40,895 nt of DNA. It comes from Frankiales bacterium. GTDB taxonomy: Bacteria > Actinomycetota > Actinomycetes > Mycobacteriales > SCTD01. Numbering within the stretch: the stretch's first letter is position 1; the number at the start of each line of letters is the position of its first letter. Under the pieces are notes generated by a model, which was not told the origin of the DNA, did no database searches, and worked only from the letters and a program-made list of their open reading frames with translations. Positions 14,794-22,409 of this stretch are shown one piece after another. The stretch is from positions 1 to 40,895 of the forward strand of contig JAOPVP010000015.1 of NCBI GenBank assembly GCA_025966135.1, read 5' to 3'. A program made the position numbers and the translations under genes.

Positions 14794-15786
14794 TCAGGCG
14801 GCGCGACGGAGCCGGTCGGCGACCGTCGTGGGCACGAAGCGAACCCGCGGGTCGAGCTCCTGGCGACGACCTCGCGCGAAGGCGCGTTCGAGGCGGGCGT
14901 CGAGCACACCGCGGGGCCGCCACGCCTGTCCCCACGTCCAGCGGGCCACCTCGAGCCCCACGTCCTCCATCCACTCCTGTCGGACCTTCTCCTTGCGGAA
15001 CGCAGTCCTCAGGGAGGCGTCGTCCTCGCCGTACTTCCCGACGCCGTCGTCCTCACCCACGGTGTTGAACTGGCGCCACAGCTTGTCCACGCGGCCGAGG
15101 AAGCGCCCACCCAACCAGACCTCGACCTGCAGCTCCGGTGCCGGCAGCCCGAGCTCGTGCATGGCCACCCGAGAGATCGACTCCAGCGGCGTCTCGGACA
15201 ACCCATCGGCAAACTCGACTGCCCGTCGTGCCTTGGCGACGCCGGGCCACCGACGCATACGGCCCAGGCACGCCAAGACCTCCTCCCGCTCGAGGCCCGA
15301 GCCCAGCACGGCGTCGGCCACCACGACGGCGTTGCGAAAGCTCTCTTCCCGCGCGATGTCTGCCACGACACGGGCCGGCGACACGACCTGGACGCCCTCG
15401 CACGCTCCGCGGTCGGCACGTGGCAAGGCTGAGAGCCTCCGGTGCCGGTCATGGGTCTCGGCTTCTCCTACTCGATCGGCGACGAGCTGGGGTCTGCTCG
15501 GCGGGGTGCCGATGAGCGGCACACCGAGCACGACCGCACCTGAGCGACGCGCAGCGAACCATCGCGGACCAAGTGCCAGCTGCGCGGCCCGGATGTCGAG
15601 GAGATGACGCCCGCGCTGGTCAAGTGCTGCCAGCACGTCGCGCTCCGCGTAGACGCCGGGCCGCACCCGCACCAGACGCCCCGTCCGCTCAGCCGTCTCG
15701 ACGTGCGCCTTGTGCCAGCCAGCCACGAGAGCCTGCTCGTAGCTGAAGCAACCGCGTTGCCTGGCCGCCTCCACCGGGATGTCCAC
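14794..15786 (-). CDS. AbiEi-like winged-helix protein with DUF559/Vsr-like C-terminus
   Basis: A 330-residue protein if started at GTG 15786. Residues 1 to about 55 (GCFSYEQALVAGWHKAHVET, then RLVRVRPGVYAERDVL) resemble the AbiEi-type antitoxin/winged-helix domain. The middle part is Arg- and Ala-rich. The C-terminal 110 residues (GRVDKLWRQFNTVGEDDG, KYG, FRKEKVRQEWMEDVG, ARWTWGQAW) resemble the small Vsr-like nuclease fold of DUF559 proteins, with Asp and Glu-Asp-Asp-Gly/Lys positions where such nucleases keep metal ligands. No AbiEii-type nucleotidyltransferase partner is present. GTG 15786 is chosen because a longer frame to 15936 would read through the right 82-bp repeat. Whether it is an antitoxin, nuclease or both is unknown. 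The gene is bracketed by two 82-bp repeats. Confidence 0.7.
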   Translation of the reverse strand: MDIPVEAARQRGCFSYEQALVAGWHKAHVETAERTGRLVRVRPGVYAERDVLAALDQRGRHLLDIRAAQLALGPRWFAARRSGAVVLGVPLIGTPPSRPQLVADRVGEAETHDRHRRLSALPRADRGACEGVQVVSPARVVADIAREESFRNAVVVADAVLGSGLEREEVLACLGRMRRWPGVAKARRAVEFADGLSETPLESISRVAMHELGLPAPELQVEVWLGGRFLGRVDKLWRQFNTVGEDDGVGKYGEDDASLRTAFRKEKVRQEWMEDVGLEVARWTWGQAWRPRGVLDARLERAFARGRRQELDPRVRFVPTTVADRLRRAA

Positions 15787-15815
15787 GCGAGCAGCGTCCC
15801 GGAATCTGGCGTTGC

Positions 15816-15829
15816 ACGGCTTGAGCCGT
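15816..15829. promoter_or_regulatory. Short perfect palindrome upstream of the AbiEi-like gene
   Basis: ACGGCT and AGCCGT around TG form a 14-bp inverted repeat, 30 nt before the proposed GTG at 15786. It could be an operator for autoregulation, as in antitoxin promoters, or a small hairpin in the leader. Confidence 0.35.
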
Positions 15830-15838
15830 CCACAGACC

Positions 15839-15920
15839 CACTTCCCTCCCGTGGCCCTGACCAGGGCCTGTTCCCTGAGCGTGCGGAGGGACCAGCCGAC
15901 AGGGCCGTGGGAGGGAAGTG
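15839..15920. repeat. 82-bp element, right copy
   Basis: It has the same length and the same perfect 12-bp terminal inverted repeats as the copy at 14707-14788. Its stem extends inward: GGCCCTG near the left end pairs with CAGGGCC near the right end, two mismatches from the outer stem, so it could fold into a hairpin of about 20 bp per arm. It lies 52 bp upstream of the proposed AbiEi-like start. Confidence 0.8.
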
Positions 15921-15925
15921 CAAAA

Positions 15926-15963
15926 GGGCGGGCCAAAGGGAGGCGGGCAAAGGGCGGGCGGGG
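15926..15963 (+). repeat. Seven GGG runs in 38 bp
   Basis: The plus strand has G runs at 15926-28, 15930-32, 15938-40, 15945-47, 15952-54, 15956-58 and 15960-63, in three imperfect AAAGGG(A)GGCGGG-like units. Loops are 1-5 nt, so it meets the usual G-quadruplex rule. It directly follows the stop codon of the leftward RNA methyltransferase gene. Confidence 0.6.
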
Positions 15964-17151
15964 TCAGGTCGGGGGGTGGAGGACGGTGACGAGCTCGACG
16001 TGCTCGGTCTGGGGGTAGAGGTCGAACGCGCGAAGGGAGGCGACGGTCCAGGCTGCGTCGAGGAACACGCGCAGGTCGCGGGCGAACGTCGCCGGGTCGC
16101 ACGAGACATAGGCCAGGGCCCGCGGTCGCAAGGAAGCCAGCGCCGAGGAGACCTCGAGCCCTGCGCCGGCGCGCGGCGGGTCCAGCACCACCAGCGAGGG
16201 ACGCAGGGAGCTCACCAGCGACGGGGTCACCAGCGACGTCCGGATCGTCACCCACGGTTGGTCGGCGGTGTTACGGGCCGCGTCGGCGCAGGCCCGGGCG
16301 TCACCCTCGACCGCCGTCACCGAGCCAGACGGCCCGACCGCGGCGCCGAGCAGGGAAGCGAAGAGCCCGACGCCCGCGTACAGGTCGACGACCGACTCCC
16401 CCGGCCGCGGCTCCAGCCCGGAGAGCACCGCGGACGACAGCACCGAGGCCGCCGCCGGGTGGACCTGCCAGAAGCGTCCGGCCGACACCTCGAAGGACCG
16501 GCCTCCCACCGAAAGCCGAACCCCGTGCGGCCCACGGACCGCCTGACCGGCCACGACCACCCCGGCATCGACCGCCGGCAGGACCCGGGGCCGACCCTCG
16601 ACCGTCAGCACGGTCTGCTCCTCCAGCGCGAACGCCTCCACGGAGCGCGCCCCCGACCAGTCGTGGCCGAGCGGCGTCTCGACGCCTGGCGCGGCGATGG
16701 CGCAGGAGGAGACGAGCTCCAGGTCGCGCGAGCGGTGCCGATGCAGCCCGGGCGTCCCCGACGACGACACCGCCCACTGCACCCTGGTCCGCCAGTGCAG
16801 CAGCGGCTCGACGGGTTCGACGGCGACGTCCCACGCGAAGCGCGCGACCCGGGTGAGCTGCTCCGACACCAGGGCGGCCTTCAGCTCCAGCTGCAAGGAC
16901 GGCGAGGCGTGCTGCCAGTCGCAGCCGCCACACCGCCCAGGCCCCGCGAACGGGCACGGCGGCACGACCCGGTCCGGTGACGGCGTGAGGATCTCGACGG
17001 CGTCGGCGCGCAGAAAGCGAGACCCGGAGGAACGCACCTCGACCCGCACGGTCTCCCCGGGCAGCGCATGCCGGACGAACACGACCCGCCCGTCGTCGGC
17101 CCGGGCGACACAGGAGCCGCCGGCGGCCACGGCTCCGACGGTGAGGATCAC
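15964..17151 (-). CDS. TRAM-domain 23S rRNA/tRNA uracil-5 methyltransferase family (RlmD/TrmA-like)
   Basis: This 395-residue SAM-dependent RNA methyltransferase starts with a TRAM-like RNA-binding barrel (about 1-55), followed by CPFAGPGRCGGC (C-x7-C-x2-C) and a later SSC, the four Cys expected for an RlmD-type [4Fe-4S] cluster. The Rossmann methyltransferase domain has VVDLYAGVGLFASLLG for SAM and LDPPRAGAG. YVSCDPATFARDL carries the catalytic Cys. Such enzymes make 5-methyluridine; the exact target (23S rRNA or tRNA) cannot be told by eye. The start overlaps the upstream permease end by 4 nt, so the two form an operon. The position matches Rv2689c of mycobacteria from memory. Confidence 0.9.
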   Translation of the reverse strand: MILTVGAVAAGGSCVARADDGRVVFVRHALPGETVRVEVRSSGSRFLRADAVEILTPSPDRVVPPCPFAGPGRCGGCDWQHASPSLQLELKAALVSEQLTRVARFAWDVAVEPVEPLLHWRTRVQWAVSSSGTPGLHRHRSRDLELVSSCAIAAPGVETPLGHDWSGARSVEAFALEEQTVLTVEGRPRVLPAVDAGVVVAGQAVRGPHGVRLSVGGRSFEVSAGRFWQVHPAAASVLSSAVLSGLEPRPGESVVDLYAGVGLFASLLGAAVGPSGSVTAVEGDARACADAARNTADQPWVTIRTSLVTPSLVSSLRPSLVVLDPPRAGAGLEVSSALASLRPRALAYVSCDPATFARDLRVFLDAAWTVASLRAFDLYPQTEHVELVTVLHPPT

Positions 17152-19148
17152 CCGCGCGGCGCCGGCTTGCGATACGTCCCGGCCGGGTCGTCGTCCTTGC
17201 GACGGTCGGACGAGGCCAGCTGATAGGGCACCGACGTGACCATGACGCCTGGCTGGAACAGCAGGCGGCCCTTAAGTCGCAGCGCGCTCTGGTTGTGGAG
17301 CAGCTGCTCCCACCAGTGGCCCACGACGTACTCGGGGATGAAGACGGTGACCACATCGCGTGGCGAGTCGAGCCGGATCCGCTTCACGTAGTCGAGGATC
17401 GGCTTGGTGATCTCGCGGTACGGCGAGTCGACGACCGTCAGGGGTACGTCGAGGCCCCTGCGATCCCACTCGTCCTGCAGGGCCTGAGTGTCGTTGGGGT
17501 CCACCGAGACCGTCAGCGCCGTGAGGTCGTGTGGCCGCGTGGCCTTGGCGTAGGCAAGGGCTCGCAGCGTCGGGTTGTGCACCTTGGACACGAGCACCAC
17601 GGCGTGGTTGCGCGAGGGCTGGGCGACGATGTCGTCCGGCGGCTCCAGCTCCATCCGGACCCGGTCGTAGTGCCGGTGGATGCCCCGCATCATGACGTAG
17701 AGCACCGCCATGGCGGCGAGCGCGATCCACGCACCTCGTGTGAACTTGGTGACGAGGACGATGATGAGCACCGTGCCGGTCATCGCGAGCCCGACGCTGT
17801 TGATGACGCGGGCGCGCATCATCCGACCGCGCGCCGCCGGATCGGTCTCCTGGCGCAGCAGCCGTGTCCAGTGGCGGACCATGCCGGTCTGGCTGAGGGT
17901 GAAGGAGATGAACACGCCGACGATGTAGAGCTGGATCAGCCGGGTGACCTGCGCGTCGAAGGCAACGATCAGGACGATCGCGAAGAAGGCCAGCAGCAAG
18001 ATGCCGTTGCTGTAGGCGAGCCGGTCGCCGCGGGTGTGCAGCTGCCGCGGCAGGTAGCCGTCCTTCGCGAGGATGGACCCCAGCACCGGGAAGCCGTTGA
18101 AGGCGGTGTTGGCAGCGAGGATGAGGATCACGCCGGTGAAGGCGACGACGACGTAGAACAGCGGGTGCGTCGCCCCGGAGAAGACCGCCTTGGACAGCTG
18201 GCTGATGACGGTTTCCTGCGTGAAGCCCGGCGGAACCGGGCGGCCGTTCTCGAGCAGCTGCCGGGTGGGGTTCTCCGCGAACCGCAGCTTGGTGAGGTTG
18301 GCCAGCGTGATGATGCCCATGAGCATGGTCACGGCGATGCCGCCCATGAGCAGCAGCGTCGTGGCGGCGTTCTTGCTCTTCGGTTTCTGGAAAGCCGGTA
18401 CGCCGTTGCTGATCGCCTCGACACCGGTCAGGGCGGCGCAGCCGGACGAGAAGGCGCGCAGCAGCAGGAAGGCCGCACCCATCCCCACGAAGCCGTGCTC
18501 GAAGCCGGGCTCGGGCCTGATCGTGTACTTCGCGCTCTCGGCCAGGGGGAGGTTGCCGAGGAAGTGGCGGAGCAGGCCGAAGACCGTCATCCCGATGATC
18601 GCCAGCATGAAGCCGTACGTCGGGATCGCGAAGGCCGCGCCCGATTCCTTGACTCCTCGCAGGTTGATGGCGGTGAGCAGCACCACCAGCCCGACCGCGA
18701 CGATCGCCTCATTGCCCTTGACGAAACCGAGCGCGGAGGCGGCGTTCTGGACGCCGGAGGACACCGAGACGGCAACGGTCAGCACGTAGTCGACGAGCAG
18801 CGCGGCCGCGACCGTCAGCCCGAACTTGGCCCCGAGGTTCTCGTTGGCGACCTCGTAGTCACCGCCGCCCGAGGGGTAGGCGTGCACGTTCTGGCGGTAC
18901 GACGCGACGACGACCAGCATGACCGCCGCCACGACCAGGCCGATCTTCCACGAGAACGAGTACGCCGCAAGGCCGGCGAAGCTGAGGGTCAGGAAGATCT
19001 CGTCCGGGGCATAGGCCACCGACGACAGCGCGTCGCTGGCGAACACGGGCAGCGCGATCTTCTTCGACAGCAGCGTCTCGCCCAGCCTGTGGCTGGCGAG
19101 AGCTCTCCCGAGTAGGACGCGCTTGAGGACGTCGTTGGCGGCTGGCAC
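17148..19148 (-). CDS. KimA-like APC-superfamily potassium importer
   Basis: The 666-residue permease has about 12 membrane segments and a cytosolic C-terminal domain of roughly 200 residues. Conserved stretches match, from memory, Bacillus KimA (YdaO): SDALSSVAYAPDEI near residue 38, HAYPSGGGDYEVANENLG, AFSSGCAALTGVEAISNGVPAF, ANTAFNGFPVL, and the C-terminal WWEQLLHNQSALRLKGRLLF. Asp39 and Tyr46 have the seven-residue spacing of the K+ site residues D36/Y43 described for KimA. It probably takes up K+ with H+. The start is GTG 19148: TAGGCT lies 7 nt away, and the much longer open frame upstream only shadows trkA. It diverges from two TrkA/RCK genes and is coupled to the RNA methyltransferase. 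The transporter family is firm, K+ specificity is inference. Confidence 0.85.
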   Translation of the reverse strand: MPAANDVLKRVLLGRALASHRLGETLLSKKIALPVFASDALSSVAYAPDEIFLTLSFAGLAAYSFSWKIGLVVAAVMLVVVASYRQNVHAYPSGGGDYEVANENLGAKFGLTVAAALLVDYVLTVAVSVSSGVQNAASALGFVKGNEAIVAVGLVVLLTAINLRGVKESGAAFAIPTYGFMLAIIGMTVFGLLRHFLGNLPLAESAKYTIRPEPGFEHGFVGMGAAFLLLRAFSSGCAALTGVEAISNGVPAFQKPKSKNAATTLLLMGGIAVTMLMGIITLANLTKLRFAENPTRQLLENGRPVPPGFTQETVISQLSKAVFSGATHPLFYVVVAFTGVILILAANTAFNGFPVLGSILAKDGYLPRQLHTRGDRLAYSNGILLLAFFAIVLIVAFDAQVTRLIQLYIVGVFISFTLSQTGMVRHWTRLLRQETDPAARGRMMRARVINSVGLAMTGTVLIIVLVTKFTRGAWIALAAMAVLYVMMRGIHRHYDRVRMELEPPDDIVAQPSRNHAVVLVSKVHNPTLRALAYAKATRPHDLTALTVSVDPNDTQALQDEWDRRGLDVPLTVVDSPYREITKPILDYVKRIRLDSPRDVVTVFIPEYVVGHWWEQLLHNQSALRLKGRLLFQPGVMVTSVPYQLASSDRRKDDDPAGTYRKPAPRG

Positions 19149-19155
19149 GCGCGCC

Positions 19156-19161
19156 AGCCTA
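19156..19161 (-). promoter_or_regulatory. -10 hexamer TAGGCT for the KimA-like permease
   Basis: The minus-strand TAGGCT lies 7 nt before GTG 19148 and fixes this start within a frame that stays open for another 375 nt upstream. Confidence 0.5.
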
Positions 19162-19227
19162 CGGGCGAGGCTCCGTGTAGCGTCTCGCGCGGCCCCGGCA
19201 CCCCGCTGCGGCTGTCGGAGGACACAC

Positions 19228-19893
19228 GTGCACGTCGTGATCATGGGCTGCGGCCGGGTCGGCTCGGCCCTTGCCAAGAGCCTGGAGTCGGCCGGACATT
19301 CGGTCGCCATCGTGGACCGGGACGCCGGTGCGTTCCGCCGCCTGCCCCCGGAGTTCATAGGCCAGCGCGTGACCGGCATCGGCTTCGACCGGGACACGCT
19401 CGTCGAGGCCGGCATCGAGAAGGCCGAGGCCTTCGCCGCGGTCAGCTCGGGCGACAACTCGAACATCATCGCGGCCCGGGTCGCGCGCGAGACCTTCGGC
19501 GTCGAGAACGTCGTCGCCCGCATCTACGACCCCCGCCGCGCCGAGGTCTACCAGAAGCTCGGCATTCCGACCGTCGCCACCGTCCGCTGGACCGCTGACC
19601 AGGTGATCCGTCGCCTGCTGCCCGCCGGCATGCTCAGCGAGTGGCGCGATCCGAGCGGGCACGTCGTCCTCGCCGAGCTGGCCGTCTCGCCCGCCTGGGT
19701 CGGCCACAAGGTCAGCCAACTCGAGGAGGAGTCCGGTGCGCGGGTGGCGCTGCTGACCCGCTTTGGAGACGGCATCCTGCCGCGGAAGGGCACCGTCATC
19801 CAGGACGGCGACCTCGTGCACGTGACGATGCGCTGGGACGAGCGCGAGCAGGTCGAGCGAGTCTTCCTCGCCGGGCCGACCGAGGGGCACTGA
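19228..19893 (+). CDS. trkA: TrkA/KtrA-type RCK potassium-regulatory protein, first copy
   Basis: A 221-residue cytosolic RCK protein. The N-terminal Rossmann fold with HVVIMGCGRVGSALAKSL (GxGxxG) binds NAD(H) or nucleotide and ends with the acidic IVDRD. The C-terminal TrkA_C domain (about 135-215) has GHVVLAELAVSPAWVGHKVSQL and DGDLVHVTMR. RCK proteins gate Trk/Ktr K+ channels. GTG 19228 has GGAGGA 5 nt upstream. The second RCK gene follows directly. No TrkH/KtrB membrane subunit is in the window; the nearest K+ carrier is the divergent KimA-like permease. From memory it corresponds to mycobacterial ceoB (Rv2691). Confidence 0.92.
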   Translation: MHVVIMGCGRVGSALAKSLESAGHSVAIVDRDAGAFRRLPPEFIGQRVTGIGFDRDTLVEAGIEKAEAFAAVSSGDNSNIIAARVARETFGVENVVARIYDPRRAEVYQKLGIPTVATVRWTADQVIRRLLPAGMLSEWRDPSGHVVLAELAVSPAWVGHKVSQLEEESGARVALLTRFGDGILPRKGTVIQDGDLVHVTMRWDEREQVERVFLAGPTEGH

Positions 19894-19894
19894 C

Positions 19895-20563
19895 ATGCGC
19901 GTAGCCATCGCCGGAGCCGGCAATGTCGGTCGCTCCATCGCGGCCGAGCTCCTCGACAATGGGCACAGCGTGCTCCTCATCGAGCGCGAGCAGCGCTCGA
20001 TGAAGGTCGCCTCGGTTCCCAGCGCTGAGTGGCTGCTCGGCGACGCCTGCGAGATCGACACCCTCGTGCAGGCCCGCCTGCAGGAGTGCGATGTCGTCGT
20101 GGCCGCCACCGGTGACGACAAGGTCAACCTGGTCCTGTCCCTGCTGGCCAAGACGGAGTTCGGCGTCGACCGCGTCGTCGCCCGGGTCAACCACCCCAAG
20201 AACGAGTGGCTGTTCAACGAGTCCTGGGGCGTCGACGTGAGCGTCTCCAGCCCACGCCTGCTGGCCGCGGTCGTCGAGGAGGCGGTGAGCGTCGGCGACC
20301 TGGTGCGCCTGCTGACCTTCCGGCAGGGCCAGGCCAACCTGGTCGAGCTCACCCTCGCGCCCGACGCCGACCTGGTCGGCAAGACGCTCGGCTCCATCAC
20401 CTGGCCGACCGACAGCGCGCTGGTCGCGATCCTGCGCGCGGGGCGGGTCATCACCCCCTCCCCAGATGGAGCTCTCGAGGCCGGAGACGAACTGCTGCTC
20501 GTCGCCACCAGCGAGGTCGAGGCGGAGCTCGACCTGCTGCTGACGAAGGCCGCCCTGGACTAA
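19895..20563 (+). CDS. TrkA/KtrA-type RCK potassium-regulatory protein, second copy
   Basis: The 222-residue paralogue of the preceding protein has the same two-domain layout: MRVAIAGAGNVGRSIAAELL for nucleotide binding with LIERE at strand 2, and a TrkA_C domain (about 140-220) with LTLAPDADLVGKTLGSI and AGDELLLVATS. The ATG is one base after the upstream stop, so the two are co-expressed and may form a hetero-oligomeric ring. Its last 4 nt overlap the stop of the convergent DUF3159 gene. It corresponds to ceoC (Rv2692) of mycobacteria by position. Confidence 0.92.
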   Translation: MRVAIAGAGNVGRSIAAELLDNGHSVLLIEREQRSMKVASVPSAEWLLGDACEIDTLVQARLQECDVVVAATGDDKVNLVLSLLAKTEFGVDRVVARVNHPKNEWLFNESWGVDVSVSSPRLLAAVVEEAVSVGDLVRLLTFRQGQANLVELTLAPDADLVGKTLGSITWPTDSALVAILRAGRVITPSPDGALEAGDELLLVATSEVEAELDLLLTKAALD

Positions 20564-21210
20564 CGCCCGGAGGGCTCGAGCTCCGGGACGTCGGCCTTCT
20601 TGACGAGCGCGACGGTGTAGAGCGCCGACCCGATGATCAGCGGCCACTTCACGGCGTTGATGACGATCAGGATCACGGCGTTGTCGCTGCCCTTGTCGCC
20701 CACCGACAGGGCGACCGTCGTGGCGACTCCCGCTCGGATGAAGAACGACGCCGTCCAGACGGCGGTCGCGAGGACGCAGGCCCTGCGCAGCGCTGCGTGC
20801 TCACGCCACACCGCGTAGCGCGGGTCGAAGGCGGCCAGCCCCAGCGCGACTGCCGGCCGGCCGACGACCAGCGACACGAGGAAGGCCACGCCGGACGCGG
20901 CGGTGATGAGAATTCCGGGCAGGAAGAAGCCCTTGCCGGTGCCGGTGCTGCGGACGATGACGACCGCGAGCACCAGGCCGAAGAAGCCGCTGAAAGCCTG
21001 CTGCAAGGACTCGCCCCGGGCCTTGCGCACGGCCACGACCAGCAGGCCCGCGACGACCGCGGCCACCACCGAGGCGTTGAGGTCGGCGAACAGGCGCGCG
21101 ACCACGAAGACGGTCGCCGGGACCGAGCTGTCGATCAGGCCCTTCACGCCCCCGAAGAGCCCGAGCAGCGTGCCCGCTGTGAGGTCTTTGGACGGCGCGG
21201 CCTCAGGCAC
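20560..21210 (-). CDS. DUF3159 integral membrane protein
   Basis: A 216-residue membrane protein with about five or six hydrophobic segments (for example TVFVVARLFADLNASVVAAVVAGLLVV around 33-59). It opens with a TAGTLLGLFGGVKGLIDSSVP segment and has an FDPRYAVWREHAALRRAC cytoplasmic loop, as in the actinobacterial DUF3159 family. Function unknown. GTG 21210 overlaps the end of the OB-fold gene by 8 nt. It is the last gene of the leftward dut-DUF3710-OB-DUF3159 run, equivalent by position to Rv2693c. Its location between K+ genes and the OB-fold gene is conserved, but the meaning is unclear. Confidence 0.85.
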   Translation of the reverse strand: MPEAAPSKDLTAGTLLGLFGGVKGLIDSSVPATVFVVARLFADLNASVVAAVVAGLLVVAVRKARGESLQQAFSGFFGLVLAVVIVRSTGTGKGFFLPGILITAASGVAFLVSLVVGRPAVALGLAAFDPRYAVWREHAALRRACVLATAVWTASFFIRAGVATTVALSVGDKGSDNAVILIVINAVKWPLIIGSALYTVALVKKADVPELEPSGR

Positions 21211-21580
21211 CGACGGCCCGTAGCTCGTACTCGGGGTTGAACAGCGTGGGTTGGCCGTCGCGGCGGGTCAACCGGCCGCGGGCGACGAGGGTACGACCCG
21301 GGTCGATGCCGCGGATCCGGCGGCGGCCGAGCCAGACCAGGGTCACGGTGCCGGTGCCGTCGTACAGCTCGGCCTCAAGCGTCGGAACGCCGGCGAGCGG
21401 ACGCAGGACGACGGCACGCAGCGTGCCGGCGACGCAGACGGGGGACCCGACTGAGCACTGGTCGACCGCGGTCGCGCCGGCCGCTGAGGTCTCGGACCGC
21501 AGCTCGGCGTTGGCGACCTCCTCCTCGTCCGCCGTGAGGCGCCGGAGGGCGCGCTTGAGACGACCCGGCTGGTTGGTCAC
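21203..21580 (-). CDS. OB-fold nucleic acid-binding protein
   Basis: A 125-residue cytosolic protein. The first 30 residues are charged (RLKRALRRLTADEEEVANAE). They are followed by a small OB barrel with VCVAGTLRAVVLRPLAGVPTLEAELYDGTGTVTLVWLGRRRIRGIDPGRTLVARGRL, a pattern shared with RecG- and aspartyl-tRNA-synthetase-type OB domains. GTG 21580 is supported by TAGTCT 6 nt away; GAAGAG directly before it is too close to be a normal Shine-Dalgarno. It matches Rv2694c by position. It probably binds DNA or RNA, with an unknown partner. Confidence 0.82.
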   Translation of the reverse strand: MTNQPGRLKRALRRLTADEEEVANAELRSETSAAGATAVDQCSVGSPVCVAGTLRAVVLRPLAGVPTLEAELYDGTGTVTLVWLGRRRIRGIDPGRTLVARGRLTRRDGQPTLFNPEYELRAVGA

Positions 21581-21586
21581 CTCTTC

Positions 21587-21592
21587 AGACTA
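21587..21592 (-). promoter_or_regulatory. -10 hexamer TAGTCT for the OB-fold gene
   Basis: The minus-strand TAGTCT is 6 nt from GTG 21580, in the 25-bp gap after DUF3710. The OB-fold/DUF3159 pair can therefore have its own transcript in addition to read-through. Confidence 0.5.
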
Positions 21593-21605
21593 GACCTCGG
21601 TCGGG

Positions 21606-22409
21606 CTAGCGCGTCTCGGTGATCTCGGGCCCGCGTTCGGGCATCTTCAGGCCCTCAGCGGCGGCCTGCTCCTCCGTGAGCTGCAGCGCGTCGGCGGGCA
21701 GCACCAGCGGCAACGGATCACGTACCGCCATCGGGTCGCTGCCGCGCACCACCACCGCCTGCTTCATGGACTCGAGCAGCGGCTGCACGGCGGCGTCGTC
21801 GGTGGCGGCCGGACCGGTGACGAGACCGCGTAGGAACCAGCGCGGCCCGTCGACACCGACGAAGCGGGCCGGCGCGAGCACGACGCCCTGGCCGGGCACC
21901 TCGGTCGGGACAGCGGCGCGCAGCTCGGTGCCGAAGTCACCCTCGGCCTCGTCCGCCTGGCCACCACCGCTGTTCAGGGCGTCCCGGATCTCAGCGCGCA
22001 CCTCCGCCCAGATGCCCTCGGTCTTGGGGGCCGCGAAGGCGTTGAGCTGCAGCGAGGACTCGCCGTGCACGAGCGTCGCAGCGACGACCTCTCCCTCCGG
22101 GCTGACTTCCAGCCGAACGTCGGTGTCCGGGAGGACGGTGATCTGCACAGCTCCGAGGTCCAGCCGTGGCGTCTCCACCTCTGGGGCGTCGGCGATGTCC
22201 CAGGGGCCCTGCGGCCGCGACAGCGTCATCAGGCGCTGCTCCCGCTCCTGTCGGGCGAGCTCGGCGAGCAGCTCGGCGTCCTCGAGGGCGCGGTCGTCCT
22301 CGTCGAGGTCGTCGACAAAGCTCCCGTGGTCTCCGACGACGGTCTCCTCGTCGACGGGGGTCGGCTCGACGTCCTGCTCGCGCTTGGCCTTCTTGCGTCC
22401 GAACGCCAC
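21606..22409 (-). CDS. DUF3710 protein
   Basis: The 267-residue cytosolic protein starts with a charged Lys/Glu/Asp-rich stretch (about 1-70, FGRKKAKREQDVEP onward). The DUF3710 domain follows: RPQGPWDIADAPEVETPRLDLGAVQI, LQLNAFAAPKTEGIWAEVRAEIRDAL, RFVGVDGPRWFLRGLVTGPAA and a C-terminal LPLVLP segment. The function is not known. GTG 22409 directly follows the dut stop codon (TAG then GTG, no gap) and has AGGAGG 7 nt before it, inside dut. It matches Rv2696c by position. Confidence 0.88.
   Translation of the reverse strand: MAFGRKKAKREQDVEPTPVDEETVVGDHGSFVDDLDEDDRALEDAELLAELARQEREQRLMTLSRPQGPWDIADAPEVETPRLDLGAVQITVLPDTDVRLEVSPEGEVVAATLVHGESSLQLNAFAAPKTEGIWAEVRAEIRDALNSGGGQADEAEGDFGTELRAAVPTEVPGQGVVLAPARFVGVDGPRWFLRGLVTGPAATDDAAVQPLLESMKQAVVVRGSDPMAVRDPLPLVLPADALQLTEEQAAAEGLKMPERGPEITETR

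Noticed and set aside
14794..15786. Complete AbiE toxin-antitoxin pair
   Set aside because: Only the AbiEi-like domain is present; no AbiEii nucleotidyltransferase gene follows, so a two-gene system is not supported.
19149..19523. N-terminal extension of the KimA-like permease ORF to 19523
   Set aside because: This stretch is the antisense of trkA, has composition unlike a membrane protein, and the GTG at 19148 has a -10 hexamer at the leaderless distance.
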